Shown here in pieces: positions 17,242-25,934 of a stretch of DNA of 64,000 nt (the first letter of the stretch is position 1; the number at the start of each line of letters is the position of its first letter). The position numbers were made by a program, and so were the translations under genes. Under the pieces are notes generated by a model, which worked only from the letters and a program-made list of their open reading frames with translations, had not been told where the DNA came from and did no database searches. This DNA comes from Rhodococcus maanshanensis NBRC 100610. GTDB lineage: Bacteria > Actinomycetota > Actinomycetes > Mycobacteriales > Mycobacteriaceae. The stretch spans positions 1-64,000 of the forward strand of contig NZ_BCXA01000008.1 of NCBI RefSeq assembly GCF_001894865.1, read 5' to 3'.

Positions 17242-20200
17242 TCAACGCTCGCGCAACGCCGCGAGGATCTCGTCGCGTGCGACGCGCCGCGGCATCCGTT
17301 CGACCCGAGCCAGCTCCGCGTCCACCCGGTCCGCACCGAGTGCCTTTCGCGCCGCGGCGAGGTGCCGCGTCCTCTGCATCGACGGAAGGTCCTGTCGGGC
17401 AGCGACCCTGGTCGACAGGGCGATCATCCGCAACCCGCCCTCGGGGTTCCTCCCGGTCGCGATGTCGAAGCTGCCAACCGCGCACGCCACCCCACCGGTC
17501 TGCGGCAGATCCGGGTAACCGTCCGGGCCGAGGTGCGTCATGACCAGCCCCGCGTAGGTGTCGACCAGGTCCGCGATCTCTTCCCCGCGACCGGCGAGCG
17601 CGTGCGCGGCCACCGCCGCCGCCAACAGCATGAAGCCGAACGGATCGGGGTTCTGCCCCGCGTTCTGCCAGCCGACCAACTCCAGCGCGTGGCGGTATCC
17701 GCGCAGGCCGGCGTCCACCGAGCCCTCGGCCAGGTCCACCTCCGCCATCGCCGCCGCGATGGCGCCCGCGCTCTGTCTTGCATCGCCAAGCCCGAACGTC
17801 GAACGATCTCCCGCGGCGGACAGTTCCAACTGCTCGACAGCCGACCCGCCCGCGACCATCTCCCGTCGTGCCTCCTCGACCCGGCCCGCACCGACCAATG
17901 CCGCCCCGATATAGCTGCGCAGCGTGGTGCTCTCCTCGTACGCGTGCAGGTCCCAGAGCAACTCGGCTGCCCGCCGGTAGTGCCCGACCGCCTCGCCGTA
18001 CCGCGCGGACTGCCCGGCCAGGCTGCCGAGGTGCTGTAGCACCATGGCCATGCCCCAGACGTCCCCGCCCGCCTCCGCGAGTTCCCTGGCCGCCGTGGCG
18101 TCGGCCCAGGAGCCGTACAGGTCCCCGCTGTTCTCCCGCAGGTTGGCCCGCGCCATGTACGCCGACGACCGTGCCCCCGGATCCTCGGACCGGATCGCGC
18201 GAGCGAGCTTGCGGGCCAGCCCCTTTCCCGTTGCGGGCATGACCACCAGCGAGGCGTTCATCCGCACCACCGCGTCGATGTCCGTCCGGGACGCGAGGAC
18301 CCAGCGGAGCCTCAGCCGGGTCACCGCCAGCGCCCTTCCGACGCCACCGAATGCGGTGTGGCCGACGATCACCAGGTAGGTCAGTGCCAGGCAGTTCCCG
18401 GACAACAGGTCCGGGCCGTGCCGCCTCGGGTCGATCTCGAGGACCCGGGGCGCGAACCCGATCACCTCGGAATGGGCCCCACGGAAGGACCACGTGACAC
18501 CGAGCACCGGGAACACCGTGAGTGCGCCCACCCCGTCACCGACGGACAGCGTGTGGCGAAGCACGGCGAGGAGGTTGTCGTGCTCGGCCTCGATCCGGAG
18601 GGCAGTGACGACCTGATGGCCGTCCAGGAAGTCCCGCACCGCGTCGAGGCAGAACGTCCGCGCCCAGGCGACAGTGCGCGCGGCGACCTCCCCCGACTCG
18701 TTCTCGCGGGCCAACTGCCCCTCGCCGAATTCCCGCACGGTCTCGAGCATGTGGTACCGCAGCCCCGACGAGTCTGCACCCTCGACGACCGAGAGCATCG
18801 ACTGGTTGACCAGTCCGTCGAGGGCATCGGCGATGTCGGTCACCTCTCCCCACTGGGCCACCTCGACGGCAGCGGCGAGGGTGAAACCCGCAGGGAACCT
18901 GCACAATCGGCGCAGCGCGGCCTGCTGGTCCTGCTCGAGCAGATTCCAGCTCCACTCGATCACGGCCCGCAGGGTACGGTGCCGCTCCGGCGAGGTCCGG
19001 TCGCCGGAGCGCAGCAGCGCGAACCTGTCGTCGAGCCTGGCGTTGATCTCCGCCACGCTCATCGTGCGAACCCGGGCGGCGGCCAACTCGATGGCGAGCG
19101 GAAGCCCGTCGAGCGTCCGGCACAGTCGCGCGACCTCCACCGGATCGAGCAGGGCCGCCGGACGCACGGCCAGCGCACGGGTCCGGAACAGATCCGTTGC
19201 GGGCGATCCGGACTCGTCGATCACCAGGGGCGGCAACGGGTACACGGCCTCGGCGGTGATCGCCATCGGGGCCCGGCTGGTGGCGAGCACGGTCAGGTTC
19301 GCACTGGCCGCCACCAGGTCGGCCACCACCTCGGCGACGTCGTCGATCAGGTGCTCGCAGTTGTCCAGGATCAACAGCGTCGGCCGGGCCGACAGCGCCT
19401 CCCGGAGCCGGTCGCGAGCGTCGTAGCGCCTTGCCCTTGTCAGCGCGGTGCCCGGGGTGAGCTCCGCCTCGCTGAGCCCGAGCGTGCCGCTGATGGCCGC
19501 GACCACGTCCTCGCCGCTGCGCAGGGACGCGAGCTCGACGAGGGCGACAGGAACCCGCTCCGCGGCCCGCGAGCCGAGCGCGTGCGCCACCCGGGTCTTC
19601 CCGGTTCCGCCGGGACCGAGCACCGTCACCACCCGGGAGGTCGCCAGCAGGTCCTCGATCGCGTCCAGGTCCGCCTCGCGCCCCAGCAGCGCGTTCGGCG
19701 CCGCGCGCAGGCCGACCGCCATCAGGGCCGGCCGGGGCGCTGGGCGGGTGGGCTCCGGCGCCTCCCCCGAGGCCGCGCGCACCGGCAGGTCTCCGTTCAG
19801 CACAGCGGCATTGAGCCGCACCAGCCGCGGCGAGGGGTCGGTGCCGAGCCGGTCCGCCAGCCGCGCGCGGAGTCCGGCGAACACCTCGAGCGCGTCGTTC
19901 GCGCGACCGAGTCCGTACAGCACCACCATCAGCTGTTCGTGCGCACGTTCGTCGAGCGGGGCGCGCGCTGCCATCTGCTCGGCCAGCGGCAGCGCCTCGC
20001 CCAGCTCGCCAACCCCGACGAGGGCGACGACCTCGACCACGTCCAGCGCGGCCAGTCGCGCGTGCCCCTCCTCGACCAGCTCCCGCGCCAGGTCGCCTGC
20101 AGGCAGATCGGCACCAGGCTCCCCGCGCCAGAGCGCCCTTGCCCTGCGGATCGTGTCGATCGCCCCGCGCGGATCACCCTCGGCCATCAGCTGCTGTGCC

Positions 20201-20574
20201 TGCTGCTCCCACATCCGCGCGAGTGTGAGGTCGACCTGCGCCCGGGTGAGGTCGAGCCGATACCCGGCTGGCCCGATCTCGATCGCTCCCTCGGGCAGCG
20301 CCCCGCGCAGCCGCGAGATCTGGGTGTGCAGCGCATTGATCGGTGAACGCGGAGGAGTCTCTCCCCACACGTCCTCGATGAGTGACTGGGCGCTGCGGCT
20401 GCGCCCCGGCCTGCCCGCGAGGGCCACCAGCAGGCTGCGCGCCCTTGCCCCAGGCAACGGCACCAGCTCACCGCCTCGGCGCGTCGAGATTTCGCCCAAA
20501 AGGGACACCACTATCAGTGGCCGTGGATCAGCGGTCACTGCGGAGTCGCTCGTTTCGGGTTGCACCGGCGACAA
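17242..20574 (-). CDS. AfsR/SARP-like regulator (OmpR-DBD, BTAD, NB-ARC, TPR)
   Basis: 1110 residues from a TTG at 20574; a GTG at 20538 is an alternative and neither has a clear ribosome site. Domains in order: winged-helix DNA-binding domain (~22-108, [13 protein letters not shown]...[14 protein letters not shown]), bacterial transcriptional activation domain (~112-255), NB-ARC/STAND NTPase with Walker A GPGGTGKT (320-327) and Walker [11 protein letters not shown] (400-409), then a long helical TPR-like C-terminus. STAND regulators of this design switch on pathways after ligand and nucleotide binding; relatives control antibiotic or metabolic clusters. It is convergent with a DrrAB exporter and divergent from menA. 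Its target is unknown. Confidence 0.88.
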   Translation of the reverse strand: MSPVQPETSDSAVTADPRPLIVVSLLGEISTRRGGELVPLPGARARSLLVALAGRPGRSRSAQSLIEDVWGETPPRSPINALHTQISRLRGALPEGAIEIGPAGYRLDLTRAQVDLTLARMWEQQAQQLMAEGDPRGAIDTIRRARALWRGEPGADLPAGDLARELVEEGHARLAALDVVEVVALVGVGELGEALPLAEQMAARAPLDERAHEQLMVVLYGLGRANDALEVFAGLRARLADRLGTDPSPRLVRLNAAVLNGDLPVRAASGEAPEPTRPAPRPALMAVGLRAAPNALLGREADLDAIEDLLATSRVVTVLGPGGTGKTRVAHALGSRAAERVPVALVELASLRSGEDVVAAISGTLGLSEAELTPGTALTRARRYDARDRLREALSARPTLLILDNCEHLIDDVAEVVADLVAASANLTVLATSRAPMAITAEAVYPLPPLVIDESGSPATDLFRTRALAVRPAALLDPVEVARLCRTLDGLPLAIELAAARVRTMSVAEINARLDDRFALLRSGDRTSPERHRTLRAVIEWSWNLLEQDQQAALRRLCRFPAGFTLAAAVEVAQWGEVTDIADALDGLVNQSMLSVVEGADSSGLRYHMLETVREFGEGQLARENESGEVAARTVAWARTFCLDAVRDFLDGHQVVTALRIEAEHDNLLAVLRHTLSVGDGVGALTVFPVLGVTWSFRGAHSEVIGFAPRVLEIDPRRHGPDLLSGNCLALTYLVIVGHTAFGGVGRALAVTRLRLRWVLASRTDIDAVVRMNASLVVMPATGKGLARKLARAIRSEDPGARSSAYMARANLRENSGDLYGSWADATAARELAEAGGDVWGMAMVLQHLGSLAGQSARYGEAVGHYRRAAELLWDLHAYEESTTLRSYIGAALVGAGRVEEARREMVAGGSAVEQLELSAAGDRSTFGLGDARQSAGAIAAAMAEVDLAEGSVDAGLRGYRHALELVGWQNAGQNPDPFGFMLLAAAVAAHALAGRGEEIADLVDTYAGLVMTHLGPDGYPDLPQTGGVACAVGSFDIATGRNPEGGLRMIALSTRVAARQDLPSMQRTRHLAAARKALGADRVDAELARVERMPRRVARDEILAALRER

Positions 20575-20630
20575 TGCTAATCGGAGCGGCGGTCCACAGC
20601 CGGATTGTGGGTAGGTGCAAGGATCGCCTC

Positions 20631-21500
20631 ATGGCTTCTGTCTCGCAGTGGATCGAGGGTGCCCGACCGCGCACCCTGCCGAACGCGATCGCCCCGGTGC
20701 TGGTGGGTACCGGCGCCGCGGCCTCCCTCGACGGCGCGGTGTGGTGGAAGGCCGTGCTGGCGCTGGTGGTCTCGGTGGCGCTCATCGTCGGGGTGAACTA
20801 CGCCAACGACTACTCAGACGGGATCCGTGGCACCGATGACGTCCGGGTCGGACCACTGCGGCTGGTCGGCTCGAAGCTGGCCTCGCCCGCCGCCGTGAAG
20901 CGGGCCGCGTTCATCTGTTTCGGGCTCGCCGGGGTGGTCGGGGTGGTGCTCGCACTGACCTCCGCCTGGTGGTTGATCCTGGTCGGCGCGCTCTGTATCG
21001 CCGGCGCCTGGTACTACACCGGCGGCAGGAATCCGTACGGGTACAGCGGGTTCGGCGAGGTCGCGGTGTTCGTCTTCTTCGGCCTGATCGCCGTACTCGG
21101 CACCCAGTTCGTCCAGGCGGAACGGATCGACTGGGCCGGCGCGGTCTCGGCCGTCGCGGTCGGGTCGTTCTCGAGTGCGGTGCTGGTGGCGAACAACCTG
21201 CGTGACATCCCCACCGACACTGAATCCGGCAAGCGCACCCTCGCGGTGCGGCTCGGCGATCGGGGCACCCGCACCCTGCACCTGGCACTGCTGGTGGTGC
21301 CGTTCGTCGTGACGCTGGTCCTGGTGGCCCGTACGCCGTTGGCCCTGGTCGGACTGCTCGCACTTCCGTTGGCGGTCAAGGCCAATGCCCCGGTGCGCTC
21401 CGGCGGACAGGGCCTGGCCCTGATCCCGGCGCTGGCCGGGACCGGGCTGGCGATGCTGGTGTGGGGCGCGACCACCGCGCTGGCGCTCGGCCTGGGCTGA
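20631..21500 (+). CDS. menA: 1,4-dihydroxy-2-naphthoate polyprenyltransferase
   Basis: 289 residues from ATG 20631 with AAGGA upstream. UbiA-superfamily membrane enzyme with ~8-9 spans. The first aspartate motif reads [15 protein letters not shown] and the second [23 protein letters not shown], both characteristic of MenA; the N-terminal [22 protein letters not shown] is also diagnostic. It attaches the prenyl chain to DHNA, giving demethylmenaquinone. Corresponds to Rv0534c by order. The divergent AfsR-like gene starts only 56 bp upstream. Confidence 0.94.
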   Translation: MASVSQWIEGARPRTLPNAIAPVLVGTGAAASLDGAVWWKAVLALVVSVALIVGVNYANDYSDGIRGTDDVRVGPLRLVGSKLASPAAVKRAAFICFGLAGVVGVVLALTSAWWLILVGALCIAGAWYYTGGRNPYGYSGFGEVAVFVFFGLIAVLGTQFVQAERIDWAGAVSAVAVGSFSSAVLVANNLRDIPTDTESGKRTLAVRLGDRGTRTLHLALLVVPFVVTLVLVARTPLALVGLLALPLAVKANAPVRSGGQGLALIPALAGTGLAMLVWGATTALALGLG

Positions 21501-21547
21501 GGACCCTCCAGAACGCCGAGCAGCCGAACGGCGCGGCCCCGGTTCCC

Positions 21548-21934
21548 TCAGCGCTTCGCCGAGGGCACCACCGCGGTGAGCACGAAGTTCACGATCGAGA
21601 TGATCAGCGCACCCCAGACCGCCGTCCAGAACCCGTCCACGGAGATCCCGAAATCGGTCGTCTCGGTGATCCAGGAGGTGAGCAAGAGCATCAGCGCGTT
21701 GATCACCAGGGTGAACAGGCCGAGGGTCAGGATCAGCAGGGGCAGCGACAGCAACTGCACCAGCGGCTTGATGAAGGCGTTCACGACCGTGAACACGAAC
21801 GCGATGAACACGACCACCAGGATGTCGTTGCCCGTCCCCCCGTCCGAGGTGGTGGCGATGTCGATGCCGGTCACCCAGGAGGCGGCCAGCCAGATCGCGA
21901 TCGCATTGATCGCCAGACGAATCAGGAAAGTCAT
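21548..21934 (-). CDS. phage-holin-family (holin_4_2) small membrane protein
   Basis: 128 residues from the ATG at 21934 (MTFLIRLAINAIAIWLAASW); an ATG six codons upstream is possible but adds a segment unlike the family. Four transmembrane helices with VVFIAFVFTVVNAFIKPLVQLLSLPL, the pattern of the chromosomal phage-holin-family/YvlD-like proteins. Despite the name these are housekeeping membrane proteins, not evidence for a prophage. Function unknown. Convergent with menA. Confidence 0.8.
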   Translation of the reverse strand: MTFLIRLAINAIAIWLAASWVTGIDIATTSDGGTGNDILVVVFIAFVFTVVNAFIKPLVQLLSLPLLILTLGLFTLVINALMLLLTSWITETTDFGISVDGFWTAVWGALIISIVNFVLTAVVPSAKR

Positions 21935-22001
21935 GGGTGCATGCTGGCACATCGGCGAGGCACGGGCGGCGCGGCGGCGGCCCAGCCGCTAGAAAGGACG
22001 G

Positions 22002-22547
22002 GTGATCCGTTCGGCCACCACCACAGACCTCGTCCACCTACCTGCCATCGAGATCGCCGCGGGCCTGCCGTTCCGCTCGGTCGGGATGGACGCGGTTGCC
22101 GACGACGCTCCACCGACGGTGAGCGAGCTGGCCGAGTATCAGCGCGCGGGCCGCGCCTGGGTCGCGACATCGGAGGACGATCTCCCGATCGGTTACGCGC
22201 TCGCCCTTGTGGTCGACGGCACCGCTCACCTCGAGCAGGTGTCCGTCGATCCCGCCCACGCGGGGCGGCGGCTGGGGGCGGCGCTGATCGACGAGGTCGA
22301 GCGCTGGGCCGCCGAGCGGAAGTACCCCTGGCTGACCCTCAGCACGTTCGCCCAGGTGCCATGGAACGCGCCGTACTACGAGCGACTGGGGTTCCGGGTG
22401 GTGCCCGCCGACGAGCTGACGCCCGGCCTGAGGGCGATCCGTGAGCACGAGGCGGACCGCGGCCTCGACGCGTGGCCCCGGGTGACGATGCGGCGCATCG
22501 TGGGATCGGCACTTTCCCCGCGGCCGGACCGGCGCGATACTGACTGA
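22002..22547 (+). CDS. GNAT family N-acetyltransferase
   Basis: 181 residues from GTG. The acetyl-CoA binding region reads LEQVSVDPAHAGRRLGAALIDEVERWA, followed by PWLTLSTFAQVPWNAPYYERLGFRVV, the classic GNAT motifs A and B. Substrate unknown. Divergent from the holin-family gene (67 bp apart) and followed 72 bp later by a small alpha/beta-barrel protein on the same strand. Confidence 0.87.
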   Translation: MIRSATTTDLVHLPAIEIAAGLPFRSVGMDAVADDAPPTVSELAEYQRAGRAWVATSEDDLPIGYALALVVDGTAHLEQVSVDPAHAGRRLGAALIDEVERWAAERKYPWLTLSTFAQVPWNAPYYERLGFRVVPADELTPGLRAIREHEADRGLDAWPRVTMRRIVGSALSPRPDRRDTD

Positions 22548-22619
22548 GGGAGGGCCCCGGCCGGGCTCGCGCACGCGGACGACCCGGGCGGCGCAACACC
22601 GGGGGCACGAGGAGCCATC

Positions 22620-22925
22620 ATGAGCGTGGTCGTCATCCTGCATTTCGACGTCGCGGATGTGTCCGCGGCCAAGCAGTCACTCGCCGACAACGCCGCCTTG
22701 CTCGAGGAGATCAGCGGCGACGCGAAAGGTCACGGTGCCCGTCATCACCGGTTCGCGGCGAACTCGGGCGGATTGGTCGTGGTCGACGAGTGGGACAGTG
22801 CGGAGGGCTTCCAGCGCTTCTTCGACGGCAACGACAAGGTCGCACGGGTCACGGCCGCGGCAGGCGTCCAGGGCCCGCCGACGATCGAGGTCCTGGATCC
22901 GGTCGAGGCGGCAGGCACCTTCTGA
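22620..22925 (+). CDS. small dimeric alpha/beta-barrel-like protein (ABM-like)
   Basis: 101 residues from ATG 22620 with a good GAGGAG site. Pattern VVVILHFDVADVSAAKQSL, GARHHRFAANSGGLVVVDEWDSAEGFQRFFDGNDKVARVTAAAG resembles the antibiotic-biosynthesis-monooxygenase/ferredoxin-like dimeric barrel fold. Such proteins may be heme-degrading, monooxygenase-like or purely ligand-binding; no catalytic assignment is possible. The IS element sits 21 bp after its stop without disrupting it. Confidence 0.65.
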   Translation: MSVVVILHFDVADVSAAKQSLADNAALLEEISGDAKGHGARHHRFAANSGGLVVVDEWDSAEGFQRFFDGNDKVARVTAAAGVQGPPTIEVLDPVEAAGTF

Positions 22926-22947
22926 CCGGGCAGGCCGCCCCCAGGCC

Positions 22948-23916
22948 CTAGGTGTAGTTCCCGGGGACGTTGTGGACGCCGACGCGGCCGATGGGTGACT
23001 TGCCTCCGATCCCGGTGTGGGGTCGGTGGTGATTGTAGTGATGGATCCACTGCTGGTAGGTCGCTGCACGGGCCGCTTCGGAGGTGTACGTCTGGGCGTA
23101 GGCCCATTCGGCGGCGAGGGTGCGGTTGAATCGCTCAACCTTCCCGTTGGTCTGCGGTCGATATGGGCGGGTCCGCTTGTGGACGATTCCACCCAGTGCG
23201 GCGGCGAAATCTTTTGACCTATAGCAGGATCCGTTGTCGGTGAGCACCCGTGTGACGGTGATTTGGTGGGCGGCGAAGAAGGTGTTGGCGCGGTTCCAGA
23301 ACCCGGCGGCGGTCTCCTTACGTTCGTCGCAGAGGATCTCGGAGTACGCCAGGCGGGAGTGGTCGTCGACGGCGTGGTGCAGGTAGGCGTAGCCCATCGC
23401 GGAGCGGTTCCTGCGGCCTATCTGGCGGCCGATCCTGCGGTGTCCACCGCCGTCGGGGATGCGACCGAGTTTCTTGATGTCGACGTGGACCAGGTCGCCG
23501 GGCTTGTCGTGTTCGTAGCGTCGGGCGGGCTCTCGCCGGACGGGCAGGCCGGTGGCCTGGTCGAGGTGGACGAGTTTGGGCATCTTGTAGCGCCGCAGGA
23601 CCGCCTCGACGGTCGATCTGGCCAGGTGGAGGTGGTAGGCGATGCGGTGTGGTCCCCAACGGCGGGTGAATCGCAGCCCGATGATGCGGCGTTCGGTGCG
23701 GGTCGGGGTTTGGTGCGGGCACGAGTGTGGTCGCGACGAACGATCGACCATGCCGGCCTCGCCTGCGGCGCGGTAGCGGTCCGCCCACTTCTTCGTGGTC
23801 GACGGTGAGCACTGAAACCGTTCGGCGGCGCGACGGAGGGACCAGCCATCGGCGACGACGAGCCGTGCGAGGGCCAAACGACCACGGGGAGACAGGAAGG
23901 CATTAGCGTGTGACAC
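22948..23916 (-). CDS. IS481 family transposase
   Basis: 322 residues from GTG 23916 (GAGAGG five nt upstream). N-terminal helix-turn-helix pair (LSPRGRLALARLVVADGWSLRRAAERFQCSPSTTKKWADRY), then an rve/DDE core: first Asp in GDLVHVDIKKLGRI, second in RVLTDNGSCYRS, Glu in QTNGKVERFNRTLAAEW, and the C-terminal YNHHRPHTGIGGKSP typical of IS481/IS3-like integrases. The frame is intact. The TAG stop is not in the element itself: it is completed by the CCTAGG target duplication at the left end. Confidence 0.93.
   Translation of the reverse strand: MSHANAFLSPRGRLALARLVVADGWSLRRAAERFQCSPSTTKKWADRYRAAGEAGMVDRSSRPHSCPHQTPTRTERRIIGLRFTRRWGPHRIAYHLHLARSTVEAVLRRYKMPKLVHLDQATGLPVRREPARRYEHDKPGDLVHVDIKKLGRIPDGGGHRRIGRQIGRRNRSAMGYAYLHHAVDDHSRLAYSEILCDERKETAAGFWNRANTFFAAHQITVTRVLTDNGSCYRSKDFAAALGGIVHKRTRPYRPQTNGKVERFNRTLAAEWAYAQTYTSEAARAATYQQWIHHYNHHRPHTGIGGKSPIGRVGVHNVPGNYT
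22953..22980 (+). repeat. left terminal inverted repeat of the IS
   Basis: Begins TGTAGTTCCC and pairs perfectly for 10 bp with the right end, then imperfectly (shared GTTG at positions 17-20). The outer CCTAGG is the target duplication, which is itself palindromic, extending the apparent perfect inverted repeat to 16 bp. Confidence 0.85.
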
Positions 23917-23992
23917 GAGGACCTCTCGGTGGTCGGGGTGTGTGTGGTAACCACACCGATACCGGAGGTCCTCGCCTACTTCGTCACGGCAC

Positions 23993-24020
23993 GCCGTTCG
24001 CAACCTGTCTGGGAACTACA
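23993..24020 (-). repeat. right terminal inverted repeat of the IS
   Basis: Ends GGGAACTACA, the complement of the left end, directly followed by the second CCTAGG target copy at 24021-24026. Confidence 0.85.
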
Positions 24021-24021
24021 C

Positions 24022-24597
24022 CTAGGCCGCGCGGTCGAGCAGTTCGAGAATCCGCCTGCGCAGGTCCGCCGGGTCGAGCTGCGCCGCCATCACGTCGCGG
24101 GCACCCGCATCGTCTCCGCACAGGATGCCGAGCAGGATGTGCTCGGCACCGATATGGTCGTCCTTGCGCGCCAGTGCTTCCCGGAGTGAGAGCTCGAGAG
24201 CCTTCTTCGACGCCGCCGTGAACGGGACGTGCCCGCCGACCAGCCGCCCGAACCAGCCGCGCCGTTCGCCCGGTTCCGCACGATCGAGGGCGTTCTCGCC
24301 GAAGCCGGCGTCGAGGCTCTCCCGCACCGCGTCGAGATCGATGCCGATCGATCGGAGCGCCTCGGCGTCCTCCGCGCCGAGCGCCTGACCGCTCCGCGCC
24401 TCGGCGACCGCTGCCCGCGTCGCGTCGAGAGTGAGTCCGGCATCGTCGAGCGTGCGCCCCAGCGGTGTGCCCTCCGCCGCCGCGACGACGCCGAGCAGCA
24501 GGTGCTCGGTACCGATCTGCGGGGACCCGAGCGCCCTTGCCTCCGCCTGCGCGCCGATAACCGCGGTGCGCGCCTCGGTCGTGAACCGTTCGAACAT
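24022..24597 (-). CDS. Clp N-domain protein without AAA+ modules (ClpC2-like)
   Basis: 191 residues, two Clp-N repeats and nothing else. The first repeat is RFTTEARTAVIGAQAEARAL followed by IGTEHLLLGVVA, the second FTAASKKALELSLREALARKDDHIGAEHILLGILCG; a linker GERRGWFGRLVGG joins them. Full ClpC uses this domain to dock substrates and adaptors; here the ATPase rings are absent. Stand-alone N-domain proteins such as mycobacterial ClpC2 can bind ClpC1-targeting antibiotics such as cyclomarin and act as a decoy. The HTH gene lies 4 bp upstream. The TAG stop lies in the IS target site. Confidence 0.85.
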   Translation of the reverse strand: MFERFTTEARTAVIGAQAEARALGSPQIGTEHLLLGVVAAAEGTPLGRTLDDAGLTLDATRAAVAEARSGQALGAEDAEALRSIGIDLDAVRESLDAGFGENALDRAEPGERRGWFGRLVGGHVPFTAASKKALELSLREALARKDDHIGAEHILLGILCGDDAGARDVMAAQLDPADLRRRILELLDRAA

Positions 24598-24601
24598 GCC
24601 G

Positions 24602-24817
24602 CTACCTGCCCTTCCTGTTGTGTTTCTGGTGAACTGCCTGCCTGCTGACCTCGAGCGAGTCGGCGATGGCCTGCCAGGACCAGCCCTGCCTGCGGGCGTT
24701 CTGGACCTGGATCGTCTCCAGTCGTTCGAGGAGCCTGCGCAGTGCGAGCACCGCCCGCAGGCCCACCTTGGGGTCGGGGCTGCCCGCCGCGGCCGCCAGA
24801 TCCGTTGCTTCGGTCAT
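24602..24817 (-). CDS. small helix-turn-helix protein, likely autorepressor
   Basis: 71 residues from ATG 24817 (MTEATDLAAAAG). The C-terminal half is a clear DNA-binding helix-turn-helix: NARRQGWSWQAIADSLEVSRQAVHQKHNRKGR. The N-terminal half is helical (GLRAVLALRRLLERLETIQVQ), possibly a dimerisation helix. No ribosome site is evident; a -35 TTGACA and -10 TAGATT place the transcript start at or next to the ATG, so translation may be leaderless. It heads the two-gene operon with the Clp N-domain protein. From memory, the N-terminal part of M. tuberculosis ClpC2 is a similar HTH, so this looks like a split version. Confidence 0.8.
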   Translation of the reverse strand: MTEATDLAAAAGSPDPKVGLRAVLALRRLLERLETIQVQNARRQGWSWQAIADSLEVSRQAVHQKHNRKGR

Positions 24818-24820
24818 GTC

Positions 24821-24865
24821 TGTCAATCTAAATTGACACGTCGAACGTGTCAAGCAGGGTTGACA
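24821..24865. promoter_or_regulatory. twin perfect operators and promoter of the HTH-ClpN operon
   Basis: Two copies of TGTCAA-N6-TTGACA at 24821-24838 and 24848-24865, both with exactly 6 bp between perfect 6-bp arms (7 bp at site 1: TGTCAAT-CTAA-ATTGACA). They are 27 bp apart start to start. On the minus strand the inner TTGACA (24853-24848) is a consensus -35, with TAGATT (24830-24825) as -10 at 17-bp spacing. Both operators therefore cover the promoter, an arrangement expected for tight autorepression. Confidence 0.8.
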
Positions 24866-24932
24866 CGAGTGGTCGCGGCCGGCCGGCGGTTACCGTGGTG
24901 ATGAGTTGACGTCGACCAGAGGAGCTATACCG

Positions 24933-25235
24933 ATGGCACTGCCCAAGACCGCCGTATCCGCGCTCGCCGCAGGAGGACTCGTCGGCGGCTTCGCCGTCGC
25001 CCAGCAGACGGGCAACCGACCGCTCGGCGGCGCCGTGCTGGCCGCGGTCGGCGCCGTGTGCACCACCAACTGGGCGCGGAGCTCGGGACCAGCGCGGGGC
25101 GCCGCGCTGCTCGCCACCTACCTCGGCGCGTTCGGCGCCTCGCATCCGCTGGCGAAGAAGATCGGCGCGTGGCCGTCGGTTGGCGCCGTGGCCGCGGGCA
25201 CCGCGCTCGCCTCGCAGTTGATCAGCAAGGACTGA
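24933..25235 (+). CDS. small hydrophobic protein of unknown function
   Basis: 100 residues from ATG 24933 with AGAGGAG eight nt upstream. Glycine/alanine-rich with three to four short hydrophobic stretches (VSALAAGGLVGGFAVA, LGGAVLAAVGAVC, AALLATYLGAFGA, VGAVAAGTALASQ). It begins 68 bp to the right of the twin operators, in the opposite direction to the HTH-ClpN operon, and may share that control region. No family recognised. Confidence 0.7.
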   Translation: MALPKTAVSALAAGGLVGGFAVAQQTGNRPLGGAVLAAVGAVCTTNWARSSGPARGAALLATYLGAFGASHPLAKKIGAWPSVGAVAAGTALASQLISKD

Positions 25236-25273
25236 GTCCGGACCAGGGGCCCGTCAGCCCGCCTGCCGTCCGC

Positions 25274-25750
25274 TCAGAAGAGTGACTTCGGCCTGATGTG
25301 CGCGACGATGGCGTGGATGGTTCCGTCCGGGACCTCGAAGGTCTCGGTGATCTCGACGGTCATCAGACGCACGTCACCGACGCCGGCGTCCAGCAGATAC
25401 GTGGTGGTGACCACGTCGCCGGACTCGGACATCCGCAGGTCCCTGATGCCCCGGATGACCCGGTACTGCGGGCCGTGCTCGAGGTCGCGGGTCATCTGCG
25501 GGCCGGAGAAGCCGGTCTTGAGCCCGGCCTCGACCCTGGTCGCGTCGGGGGCGAACTTCACGGCGGACGCGTCGTGCGAGACAAGCGCGTCGATGTAGGC
25601 CCGGGCCACCGCCTCGCGCTCGGTGTCGACCCGCGTCGGGTCGGCCGACACGGCGGGACCGGCGGCCGCGGGTCCCGCCGTGGCCACGACGGCCACCACG
25701 GCCATGGCGATTCCGGCGGCCGACAGGGCGAGAACTCGACTGGTGCGCAT
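25274..25750 (-). CDS. secreted DUF8021/NTF2-like protein
   Basis: 158 residues from ATG 25750. Sec-type signal peptide (MRTSRVLALSAAGIAMAVVAVVATAGPAAAG). The mature part AVARAYIDALVSHDASAVKFAPDATRVEAGLKTGFSG, DLEHGPQYRVIRGIRDLRMSESGDVVTTTYLLDAG, EITETFEVPDGTIHAIVAHIRP has the layout of a cone-shaped NTF2/SnoaL-like fold of the DUF8021 type. No catalytic residues can be assigned. Convergent with the small hydrophobic gene and divergent from the cupin gene. Confidence 0.75.
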   Translation of the reverse strand: MRTSRVLALSAAGIAMAVVAVVATAGPAAAGPAVSADPTRVDTEREAVARAYIDALVSHDASAVKFAPDATRVEAGLKTGFSGPQMTRDLEHGPQYRVIRGIRDLRMSESGDVVTTTYLLDAGVGDVRLMTVEITETFEVPDGTIHAIVAHIRPKSLF

Positions 25751-25934
25751 GGACGAATCGTAGCTAGAACCTGTTCCAGATGCGACGGGATCCGGGCGGA
25801 CACGCACTGAATCCCGTCGTCCGTTCCGTCGCGGAATCGACCGGACTGCGAGACGATCGATACAGGCGAGAGCCGTGCCGCGGGCAATCCCGCCCCGCCG
25901 CCGCCCCGGTTCTCCGAACCGAACGGATCCGGAC

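Larger units (their letters stand above)
22947..24026. mobile_element. complete IS481-family insertion sequence with 6-bp target duplication
   Basis: The element proper is 22953-24020 (1068 bp). Its ends are inverted: TGTAGTTCCC at the left and GGGAACTACA at the right, with imperfect pairing continuing inward. It is flanked by CCTAGG at 22947-22952 and 24021-24026, a 6-bp duplication fitting the NCTAGN target reported for IS481. One intact transposase fills it. The right copy of the target contains the stop codon of the adjacent Clp N-domain gene, which the duplication preserves. Perfect flanks and an open transposase frame suggest a recent insertion. Confidence 0.92.

Noticed and set aside
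18358-20346. A 662-codon plus-strand frame antisense to the AfsR-like regulator
   Set aside because: It is the mirror of a high-GC gene and contains no recognisable domain; the minus-strand frame has clear Walker A/B and DNA-binding motifs.
21548-21934. Prophage remnant suggested by a phage-holin family protein
   Set aside because: It belongs to a chromosomal membrane-protein family; no integrase, capsid or lysin genes are nearby.
24597-24604. A frameshift splitting a single HTH-ClpN gene
   Set aside because: The HTH gene ends with a clean stop and the Clp-N gene has its own ATG 4 bp later; no single-base change gives a better fused reading by eye. A natural split of a two-domain protein is simpler.
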